The notes below the pieces were generated by a model, which was not told where the DNA came from, did not search any database, and saw only the letters and a list, made by a program, of their open reading frames with translations. From the NCBI GenBank assembly GCA_022577435.1, contig JAKOON010000006.1, positions 15,107,501 through 15,171,500 on the forward strand: a DNA stretch of 64,000 bases, given 5' to 3'. Positions 24,371 to 34,400 of this stretch are shown here, piece after piece; the first letter of the stretch is position 1, and each line of letters begins with the position of its first letter. Source of the stretch: Embiotoca jacksoni. Its lineage: Eukaryota > Chordata > Actinopteri > Embiotocidae. Both the position numbers and the translations under genes were made by a program.

Positions 24371-24901
24371 ATGATGGCAACAAACGGAAAAGAGGACGTG
24401 TCAGTCTCTTCAAATGACGGCAGTGGATATTTTACTAAGTCTGACTCTGCTGCGGTGAACGGAGTCGCCCCGGAGGCACCGTCCCTCTCCCGGCTGCAGA
24501 ACGGAGGAAGAGCGCGACCGCAAAAGTTCACCTTCAGCCCCGAGCCGAGCGTTGAGGATATCCGGCGGCTTCAGGCCGAGTTCACGGACGAGCGGGACTG
24601 GAACCAGTTTCACCAGCCCCGCAACCTGCTTTTGGCCATGGTCGGAGAGGTGGGCGAGGTGGCAGAGCTCTTCCAGTGGCGGGGAGAGGTGGCCGAGGGC
24701 CTGCCGGACTGGACCGAGTCCGAGCGGGAGCAGCTGTCGCAGGAACTGAGCGACGTGTTCATCTACCTGGTGGAACTCGCCGAGAAGTGTCGCGTCGACC
24801 TTCCCCAAGCGGTGCTCCGGAAAATGGCCCTTAACCGAATGAAGTACCCCGCCAGCAAAGTGCACGGCTCGGCCAAAAAGTACACCGAGTACAAGGACTG
24901 A
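24371..24901 (+). CDS. dctpp1: dCTP pyrophosphatase 1 (DCTPP1), single exon, 176 aa
   Basis: All-alpha NTP pyrophosphatase of the MazG-like superfamily. It hydrolyses dCTP and modified cytosine dNTPs to the monophosphate and pyrophosphate, cleaning the nucleotide pool. Family hallmarks: DWNQFHQPRNLLLAMVGEVG at about 76-95, metal ligands E93 and E96 (GEVGEVAELF) and E125 and D128 (QELSDVFIYL), and the RVDLPQAVLRKMALNRMKYP block at 141-160. Human DCTPP1 is similar in length; here the N-terminal tail before FTFSPEPS is longer (about 52 residues) and low-complexity. The first two codons are both ATG; the second (ATGATGG) has the better context. The ORF has no intron, whereas the mammalian gene as I recall has three exons. 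It is very GC-rich against AT-rich surroundings. It lies head to head with gatb. Function is well supported; origin as a retrocopy is an open question. Confidence 0.95.
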   Translation: MMATNGKEDVSVSSNDGSGYFTKSDSAAVNGVAPEAPSLSRLQNGGRARPQKFTFSPEPSVEDIRRLQAEFTDERDWNQFHQPRNLLLAMVGEVGEVAELFQWRGEVAEGLPDWTESEREQLSQELSDVFIYLVELAEKCRVDLPQAVLRKMALNRMKYPASKVHGSAKKYTEYKD

Positions 24902-25570
24902 GGGTGCGCGTGAGGGGGAACCGTGTCGATCATGGGACGCTGTCGCCGACACGCGCAAAGTCACATTTAATGGGCACCAGAGGAAGACGTTGTCTTTTAC
25001 TGAAGCATTGCTGTGCTTGGGTCAATTTGATGTCTTGCTTTTTACAGACAATATTACAGTTATGCTGCTCCCTGAACATTTTTTAAAAGGTATTTAGCTT
25101 GCTTCCATCATAAGGGAGTGACAGAGTGAGTTTGGGAAAGCTGGAAGAGTTTAAGCAGATGATTGATGTCCTTCTGATCAACACTGACATGGAAAAAGGG
25201 GATGCAGAGATGCAAAAGTTTTTTCTTTTCTTTTAAATGATCCTTATTTCCCACCAAAGTTTGATGTTTTTTGTTTTTTTTCTCACTGCAACTGTTACAA
25301 TTTTTCCAAATATAAAGTTGCTTGAAGTCGGTCCTGTGTTTTTGTCACTTATTTGTCAGCTGGTTTATAAAAGAGTTGGGCAGTTGGTCTGTTTACTCGG
25401 CTGCAACAAAAGCCGCCCGCATCAATGTTCATGTTACGATTTTGTTTAAGTGAAGTGCTTCATGATCACTTTAGAGGCTCTGGTAAGTGCCAGTACACAC
25501 TTGTAAATGGGAAGAAGGGAGAACATAATGGGGAAAAAAAAAAAAATAAACAAGTGCTAGAGAAAGGAGA
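24902..25570 (+). other. Probable dctpp1 3' UTR
   Basis: AT-rich sequence after the dctpp1 stop, with an A-tract at about 25534-25546 that overlaps AATAAA (25545-25550). That hexamer is the likeliest poly(A) signal I can see. The A-tract could alternatively be the trace of an old inserted poly(A) tail. Confidence 0.45.
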
Positions 25571-26229
25571 AGGACTAATTAATTAAACCGAAGCAAAAAA
25601 AACATCATTATCGATGGCAGCGATTGAGATGAATTTTTCTGGTTTTAGTGTTTTTCTGTAACTTTGTAATCAGCAGCACCAGGGTGGAATTACAACAAAC
25701 CAAAGAATGTGTTGGATGTAGGGGCCTTTATTCTGATGTAAACGGAGGGCTGCGTATTGTACATTTCCACAGATGCTACCTGCAATAATTGACTTGCATA
25801 GGAAGGTGAGTATCCAATAAGAGTTTTATAATCCTGTGAATATTACAACAAGTGTGCAGAGAGGGGCATTTGACCAGATAATAGGCAGTGATGTGTCTTG
25901 CAGGGGTCATTTGTGACAAATGGAATAACAGAGTGATAAATTGTTGGGTTCCATCTTTAACCGCTCTATAAATTATTTCCCCATAACCAAACAAGGGAAG
26001 TAAGGTCATCTGAATGACCATGCGGTGGGCAGCAGGTATAAAGGAGGAACACTTTCTTCTAGATATGTACCAAGAGGGACACTTGCAGCCTTCCATCTGC
26101 ATTTACAGTAATCTCCCCTGACAAGATTTGAAGTTACTGGTTGCCTGAAAATGGAATTGTTATGTGTGATAATAAATCATCACTTGCAAAGTGACTTACT
26201 GTAGTACTTGTATCTAAAAGGATTTACAG

Positions 26230-26375
26230 TTTTGGCTCATTCACCCATTCACACACACACGAGTCCCAGCAGTCTTTCGGGTTCAACATCCCGCCCGAGG
26301 GCATTTCAGGTCGGAGCCGGGGATCATACTGACAAATCAGTGAATCGTGGATTATCCGCTCTGTCTCCCTGTGAC
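26230..26375. mobile_element. Dispersed teleost repeat fragment
   Basis: 'cattcacccattcacacacacacgag' followed by 'gggttcaacatcccgcccgagggcat' and 'agccggggatcatactga' follows the wording of a very common teleost repeat that contains 'gggttcagtatcttgcccaaggacac' and 'agccgggaatcgaacc'. This copy is decayed. Superfamily and ends are not determined; the call is from memory. Confidence 0.5.
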
Positions 26376-27439
26376 GTCATCATTTAGACGAGGCAGTATC
26401 TTATTTAAATCAGCAGGATTTAGTAGATGAATTATCGGGGGAAAAGGGAATGTGATGTCAAGCAGGATTTTGGAATATAGTCCTGCCTGCAACGATGTGA
26501 AACATTAAAAAAAAAAAGGCGTCTCTGTGTGCAAGAGAGGGGCATTTAGTCTAACACAGTGGAGAAAACGTCTGTCTGATTTTTCATTTGATGTGTTTGG
26601 AGACACAAACATTGCCCTCAGCTGTATATCCTGGTATTCGCTCAGAAGCATGAGTCATCCACTGGCTGCAAAGAAGAAAAGTCATGCATCAGTAAGATGC
26701 TGCTGTGTACAAGACGAGGCCGACTTCAAAGTAAACAGCTTTTTACTTAAGAAGATAGGACATGGCTTCCCACATTAAGAATGAGCAATTGTCCATTTTC
26801 GTGGTGTTCATCCAAAAACTTGGCTATGCAAACTCCTCATCTGGTGATGCAACGTATAAATACATCTTTTTCATTTTTTGGCTCCTTGAAGTGAAAGGTT
26901 GTAGGAAAAGTAAGGGCTCAGCATTTTTTTTCTGACTTCATCAAATGGAGCAAAAATAACCACTGTAGCTCCTTAAATTTGTTTTTCAAGATCATAAATC
27001 CTCACCTCCAACATTAATTCCCACACTTGTGCAAGGTTTGCTCTGCAGCTAAATCACAAAATAATTTCCATCCGAATTTCCATCCAAAACATAAGCCATC
27101 ACTTAGTGTAGTAGAGTTTTGAACTGCACAGTGAACCCCTTTGCAAAACAGTGTGCATTATCTTAAATGGCTGATCTTGACACCTTACCGGTGCTATCTC
27201 AATATTCACTGGCTAGATGTGTGCCAGGCAGAGAGCAGGCTGTAATTACAACTGTCTCAGAAGCTGTTTCAGCCCACATCACTGCTCCTACTGCAGTTTC
27301 CTGTCACACTGCTTCACTGAGAAGACATATGCCCGGCCAGAAGTTATTCTGGAGACGGTTTGTTGTGAGTATTCTGTATTTCAGAAAAATCTTGCACAAA
27401 TGCAAGACAAAGTATGTTTTTATGTGAAACACTGCAAGT

Positions 27440-27525
27440 AATTCTCTTGCTGTGAAGCACTTTGAGCTGCATTTCAGGTATGAAAGGTGCTCTACAAATA
27501 AAGTTGATTATTATTATTATTTATA
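27440..27525 (+). mobile_element. LINE 3' tail (L2-like)
   Basis: 'gtgaagcactttgagctgcat', then 'gaaaggtgctctacaaataaagtt' and a (ATT)n end match the well-known 3' terminus of L2-clade LINEs in fish. Only the last ~85 bases are present, as expected for a 5'-truncated insertion. Confidence 0.65.
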
Positions 27526-27964
27526 GACTGGAATATATGTGGGTGTTTCCATATGGTAGTTTAGCATGAAATTGCTGCACACATAAGAAGTCAGGCATGA
27601 AATAAGACTTTCTAAAGCTGCCCCTGCACCTCGTCTCACCGGAATGACTGCTTAAATTACCCATTCACAATTGTCCATTACCCCCAAACAGATGAGTGCC
27701 ACTTAAAACAAGTCAGTGTAACATAAGTAATAACATATAGTTAAATTTAACAAACAATAAAGTACAGCCTTCTTTATGTTCCTTCACACAGCAGTTCTAC
27801 TGCTTACAGCAGGTATAACCAGCAGCTTGCTGGATAATATAAGCAAACTTTAGGTACATATAGCTTTGTTACCGACATTACTAATCTCAGTTCACTTGCA
27901 GTAGCAGCGTTCACTGTTTGGGAAGTATTTTATAGCATGCCTTAAAGGATTTTGAAGGTGAAAA

Positions 27965-28052
27965 TGGATGACTAGATGGATGAATGAATGGATGACTGAA
28001 TGACTGCATGACTGATGGATGGATGGATGGATGGATGGATGGATAGATGGAC
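27965..28052 (+). repeat. GGAT/GAAT simple repeat
   Basis: Imperfect tetranucleotide repeat: a variant part (gatgaatgaatggatgactgaatgactg) followed by a cleaner (GGAT)7 run at about 28016-28044. Confidence 0.85.
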
Positions 28053-28437
28053 ATACGGATACATACTTTGGACTAAAGCATCTCCCAAATCAAGAAAAGT
28101 AACTTATAATGCTAAGTATTCAGTTTATCAATGATGCATATGAATGATAAAGCTTCAGAACTTTTCCCGTGCTAAATATTGTGGTATGAATAACTTAAAT
28201 GTGTTCTGCAGTAAATACATTAAAAGTAACATATCTTCATAAGTTACATATGAAGGTTTTTAAAACCTTTAGGATCCCGAAGGATGAGCAGTGGGGATAT
28301 TCTCTGAAATCCTTTTAAGTCCTTAAGACTTTAAGTACACTTAAGAACTAATATGTAATGGTGGATTCAATTCACTGTTGATAAGTGTACTTCATTTATG
28401 CTCTACCTGCTATTTGATGGAGGCGTTTTTTTTTTTT

Positions 28438-28531
28438 AAGCCAGCGTGGTAAAGTGGCTCGGAAACGCGACAAACACAGCAAAGTTCCCTGAGAGTAGGA
28501 ACCTCCTCACAAGTGTCATGGTAAGTTGTAT
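28438..28531 (+). other. Exon-like segment, unproven
   Basis: A T-rich tract ending in TTTTAAG (to 28440) is followed by an 80-base segment with higher CG content than its surroundings, then by TCATG|GTAAGTTG at about 28519-28526, a strong donor-like site. One frame across the segment is open (SVVKWLGNATNTAKFPESRN). I do not recognise the peptide. It could be a 5' UTR or non-coding RNA exon, or chance. Confidence 0.25.
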
Positions 28532-31429
28532 TTTTCCAGGCAGTGTTTGTATGTTTGGACTGCTCCAAACCAAACAACACAACAGAACTGCAAACTGCAT
28601 TGATATCTCTCTTTGCGTGTGCATTTATCGTTATGTTGTATTTGAAAGTGGGAAATAATTATCTTGAAGTGCAGTCATGTCTCACTGGGTTTTCTTCTTT
28701 TACTCATCCACACTTAAAACGTGTATAATTAGCTGAGAGTGATGTGAGGAGATGCTTTTGGTACCCTTGTGTCTGCCTGTTTTGAGAGGGAAGTCAGATG
28801 TTTCCTATGGTGCTATTTCCTGCTTGACTACGCTGGCGCTGAGGGCATAATTACATTTTCAGACTTTTGATGAGTTTAAATCTTAGATTTTCTTCTGCTT
28901 TATAATGGTCAGCTCAGCAGATACCCGATCAGGCCTGCAGTTCCTTGTTGTGAGTTTCAAAAGGATGTGGGACGTCAGGTTTTTCACGCTCAAACAGATA
29001 GACTTTCAAAGACGCATTTACTCGGGTGAATGTATTTATTTTTGTGTGCGGAGAAGCTTCAGTCTCTCTGTCTTTCTGGCCGTTTCCTCCTCCTTTTCAC
29101 TATCAGTCACACACACACAGACACTCTTTTATCCTGCCATAGAGACAGCAGTAGGAGCTGTCAGATCTCACACAGCAGGGTTATCCAGCGGCAGGGGTTC
29201 ACGTCACATCAGATCCCATCCCACACACACACACACACGCACACACGCACGCACGCACGCACGCACGGAAGCACACTCAGACTCTTTTTTTTTTCTTTGA
29301 CCGTTGCTAATGGATAGGCATGATTTCTTCCCTTTTTTTTGTGGTTCTGCCAAAGACAATCACATCTTAAACACCCCAAATGGATCCATTCTGAACATCG
29401 ACTCCTTGGCAATTTTCCTCCTTTTAATCCAGACCGTACAGCTGAGCCAATACAGCAGTCTTATAAGTCAAACTCCCTGCCAAACAATGAAACATTTATA
29501 TGAGGGTCTTCGTGGTTTACAATCACTTCAGTCTTTATTGTCTGCGGGGGCTTATTTGGTTACAGCCTGTAAAATACATGGCTGTAATATTGTCCTTCCC
29601 ATTTCAACGTTTTATACTTTTTTTTGATAGATCGCATTTAGTGGAAATGATGTAAAATGGTGGATGGAATTTGCTTAAATATCATTCTGTCATCTACATA
29701 TAAAATAAGACCTTGTTTATTTTGTTTTAGGGATGATGACCAAGGTCCTTCTGGCTTTGTTTTTCACAAATGTAACACCTTTGGCACCCGGCAGTTTAGA
29801 TCACCTGTAGCAGTTGGCTGTGTGAATGTCCTTTGTCCATTAAATCCATTAAAGAGTGTTTTTGTTTTTTGCTACCTGTAATAGACCTTTCTCCTGGCAG
29901 ACATTCTGACATGTCAAAGCACTAAAAGCACAGACGTACTGGCTCACTGGCAAAGGTCGACGACACGAGTCATAGTAAATGTTACTGGATGCACCCACTG
30001 GATTACTGACTGAACCAGCAATATTTACTGGACACAATGGTACCGGCTGACTTTACCAGCAAAATCAATGAACACACAAACAACTAGATCAATAAGCAAC
30101 ACACACAAATGAATTAAAAATAAATAAATTGATAAATTAAATTAGATAACTGAAAACAACATACAATAAACAGAGGGGGGGAAATGTATAAAAGCAGCTG
30201 TTAAAGTATATTGAATTGTGTACTATAGAGAGTCAATTAGGGGCTCATTTACCAATCAAGTATTTCAAGAGATTTGAGAAAACGTTGCATTTCATTTTTG
30301 AATGATGTTAAATAAGGCTGCACGCTACACAGTTTGTACTTGTGAATGAAAACGTGGACAAAAATGCCATTAACTGCTTCAGTTTCAGTCCCACTGCCTG
30401 GGTTTACTGAGACAACCTGAACAACAGAGCCATCATTAAAGTTAATAGCAGTAATATCTGTTCTTTTTCTAATCTGACAAATCAAAATGTTAGCCCTGTT
30501 GTTCCTGATAATGTCCTGACGTTCAAATGGGGTCATTAAGTCTAAGTGAAACTGCAGTAAAAGATTAAAGTTGTCTGTGTTCGAAAAACCTCTTGTTGAA
30601 CATCAATAGATAAAAAGTCCCATCTACCTTGTTCAGGTAGTCAGCTCCAATTGGCTGCTGCACTCATACCACATACAATATTTGCACACCTGCAGCAAAG
30701 ATGGAGCAAACCATTGTTTGACGGGGAGTCTATTGAAACTCTCCGTCCACTGCTGCCACCTACTGGTGTGTAACTTTTTGCAAATTGTTACATATAAAAT
30801 GACCTAGCCTGCTAACAAGTCTACCTGTGTAAGTATAAGACATAAGATGCCTTGTGTCCATTCTCGATGTCAAAGGGCACCTTATGTGCATCTCTCCTGT
30901 CCCCTATATGATGGACTATACAGTGGACAAGGTCCATTTGTGATTGGCCAGTTGTTCACTATGTATTCCACTGTATAGTCAGCAAGTTGACAGTCTGAGC
31001 ACAGGAGCTAAAGCCAAAAGGCTTTGATAAAGCAGCATTAGTTAATGCTCTGGGAATCAGAACGGGCTCTAATTGCATGTAAACGCTGAAGGAAGCCTTT
31101 CCTGTCAACCACTTGTGTTGAGAACCGTGACTTTGACTTTTTAAGGGTTTCATTTTTCACTCTGCAAAGATGGCTGGATAATAATTAGCCGCTTATGCCA
31201 GTATCCTTTCTGTACATATTCTTTGGTTTTGTGCAACCCAAGTTTGTGCCTCTAATGAATAGCAATTATTTCTGAGTCACAGACCTAAGCATCATATTTT
31301 ATATATAAAAAATGAATATTTCGCAATCGAAAGCTACAAAAGTATGTTTCACAACAGAAAATCCAAATAAAGTGCGTATGACAGAAATACAATATACTGT
31401 GTGCATATACTTGTATATATCAATGTTTT
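28532..31429. other. Intergenic DNA, simple repeats only
   Basis: AT-rich DNA. It contains a CA/CACG repeat (29221-29268), a CA stretch near 29108-29120 and several short poly(T) runs. The open frames at 28905-29317 are driven by the CA repeat. The region 30249-30536 has one minus-strand frame of 95 codons with no recognisable family. Confidence 0.5.
29221..29268. repeat. (CA)n-(CACG)n compound microsatellite
   Basis: Eight or more CA units pass into a GCAC-type tetranucleotide run (acgcacgcacgcacgcac). Confidence 0.9.
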
Positions 31430-31431
31430 TT

Positions 31432-31482
31432 TTTAGTTCCTCCCATGACCCTGTTCAGGATAAAGGGGGTATGAATGATGGA
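31432..31482 (+). mobile_element. Short relic of a dispersed repeat tail
   Basis: 'cccatgaccctgttcaggataaa' followed by 'gaatgatggatgg' resembles the frequent teleost retroelement end 'cgcgaccctgtttaggataagcgg' with a GATGGATGG tail. About 50 bases only. Confidence 0.45.
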
Positions 31483-34400
31483 TGGAGGAATATCGCATCA
31501 GTACTATCTGAATAAAATATCCTTCTTAATCAATCTGAATCGAATGAGGTAGTTTCAGTTTAGATTTCAACATTTGGGGGAAAAAGATGGGTTCTGTTCA
31601 TTTTTATGCTTATAAATGCTTGTAATGCTCTCGCTGCTGGCTACTTTTATGCTTTTTCACAGATCCAGGCTTGTGCTCATTTTGCTTATGTGCAATATTT
31701 GCCTTTGTGTTAGTTGTGAATTAGTTTCTTGCAATTGCTGCTGGTCTTTTTTTTTGTGGTTTTGCACATGGTTATGATGCTCTAAAGCTGTTAGTTTGCA
31801 TAGTGGTGAAACACTGTGTTTCAATATTGCAGTGTTATGGAATCAATTGGTTTTTTGACCATATTTCCCCCCAGGTTTCTGATGTTGTTTTTGTTGAGTT
31901 GCCAAATGGTTCACCGCAAATTGGGCCTCAAGTAGAGGATGGTATTGCACAATGGCTTCAATAAAAATGATGTCTAGTATGATAGCTTTAGGATTGTAAA
32001 CATTAGTGCTGTCTTTCAGACAACCCATTCATATAATCACTTTACTTTAATAATGGCTTTAAGGGAAACATACTTCATATTTAGTCGAGAAATATCTAAA
32101 CTAATTAGGTAGGTAGGACATCATGCTTTACTCCTATCATAAGTAGACAGCACAGTTCTTATTTGAGGTTTTACATTGTTGCTACTCCTCACCTCTGCAC
32201 CCTTTAACAACCTTAATATTTATAATTCATGATAACTTGCTGCTTATAAAGTCTACATAACAATTTTATAAGTAAGATGCCTCTGTGCTCCAAGCTCTAA
32301 ATTCTTGTGCTTTAATATATAGAGATATTGTTGCAGCTGTGTTACCGACGTCTCTGAGTTTTGCTACTTTATGTGAGGTGGATTCAGATGTATCGGTCTC
32401 AATTCACTGGATAGTTTCTTCCTCTGATAGTCAGAGGTGTATTGTTGGAAAGTGGCCACGCAGCAACTTGGAGCTCAGCCCGCACTGCAAACATCACTTC
32501 ACCCCTCTGCGGCTCGTCCAGCATTTTATGAGCCCTGCCTCCACCCTCGGATCCACTTGTAGGCTCTGATTCCCCTGTGGAGGAGTTTATCATTGTCACT
32601 CCGCAATCTCGTCTGTGCTGAGCTCAGTGTTTGCTTGCAGGGAGTGATTGAGGTCAGTCTCAGACACCAAATAAACTCTGTTCTACTCTGTATCCGTTTA
32701 ATAACACATCAGTTCCAGGTGAGGTGGCTGACTAAATTACCTTTCCTTTACTTATCTGCAGTGCACTAATGTATGCTAGTGATGTAATATGTATCTTTAA
32801 CTGCTTTCAGTTGCCATAGCCGCCAGGCCTCGGTTGTTCCTCTGAATCATGTGGGCCTGTTTTAATAGCCTTTGTTTTGCATTTAAAGCTCATGCCTACT
32901 TGTATGGGATATTTTTCTGTGTGCTTCATGTGCACTTTAAACAAATTGCCTTCCTGGGAAAAATAACACTGAAAGTGAAATGAACTTAACTCAGCTGGAG
33001 TGAATGAATAAATGAATGAGTGTCAGGTAAAGGCCAGTATCCAATTATACCATGCATGGTAACATCTGAAATAATAGCTTTTGCTGTTCTTTTGTAGTAT
33101 TTCTTTTTCATTAAAGTTGATTCAGATATAAAACATGGCATTTTTGCTTTCTTTAGCAATGCAAGGTAATACAAATTTTGTTTAAACCACATCAAAGATG
33201 GCCCTGTTGTTTTGTAAAGTTTTGTAAAAACCTACTGTTTATTTAAATCAAGTACAACAAAGCTTAGAAAATGGGCCTGCTACTGAAGTGTAAAACTGAT
33301 GGGATAATGGTTTCGGTTTCAATGTGTGATTGTACAAACTTGGTGTGAAAAGCTCTGTCACCTATGTGTTGTTTTAACAGACTTTATTGCCATTGTCAGC
33401 CAGGATGAGAGCGACCCAACAAGCTGTTCAACGTTTGTAAACAGAGTATTGAGAGGATCTGCAGATACAAATATGAAATATTTTAATTTCTCCATCACTA
33501 CATATATTCTCCTTCTGAATTAATTAAAAAAAACTCTATGCATATCGCCTTAAATGATTAACTACACACCTATAAGCTCTCAGTGTGAAATATCGCCTAA
33601 TCCTGTAGACCCAATGGTGCTTCAATCTGGTGCTTACAGTGGGTAATGGTTAATGTATTATGTTAATATTCCCGCAGAATGTGTTCTTGAGATTTTCTCT
33701 TTGGAAGGGACATACCATGAAGGACAGTAGAAAAAGCTCTCTGGATGGTTTTGGGTTCACATTAAATTTAAAAATCCATGTTTAATTTGGAGGGGGAGGC
33801 GTTCTAAGTTTTTTTTCCGTTAAGATCAATGGTTTTAGACAGTTAAGGTTAACTCGTATTCTGATGTTACAGCTTAGTATTTGACATGATAGAAAAACAT
33901 AAAATAAGGCACATTTGTACTGTATGTCAAGGACACAATAAAGTCCAAGAAACATTTCTGTCGAGGTCCTGGAGATGAGGCGATAACATACATTCACTGA
34001 CTGACAACAGCTTTAATTTAGTTTGCATCTTAATTATACAATTATTTAATGTCCTAAATATTTTATCATTGCAATTTATCTGTAAATTACTTACAAGTAT
34101 GGACCATTACGTCACGCTGACTGTTCTCTAAACATCTGTAGTTTCTTGTTTAACAGCAGTAAGAATAGATGGTTGCCAGACGATACATTACAGAATGGGA
34201 AAAGCGACCAGATACCTTATGATGAAAAATGTCTATTTTTGTGTACAGCTAGGCCAAGAAATCCCAAAGTGCTCACTAAGGGAGTGAAGCTATATGTCAA
34301 CTGATAGAAACATTTCTTTGACATCCTCCGATCTCTGTTTGTGTCAGACCTGAAGCAAAACAGAAAGTGCATCAGTGTATAGTTGTTTTCTAAAATTTGG

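Larger units (their letters stand above)
25571..28437. other. Intergenic DNA with two repeat relics
   Basis: Begins the long gene-poor part of the window. Apart from the repeat fragments listed separately (26230-26375, 27440-27525) and the GGAT/GAAT simple repeat near 28000, I see nothing that qualifies as a gene. Open frames at 26527-26778 and 27167-27441 have no recognisable product. Confidence 0.5.

Noticed and set aside
24410..24964. 184-codon minus-strand open frame
   Set aside because: It is antisense to dctpp1 and open only because that gene is GC-rich; the + strand frame has all MazG-family residues.
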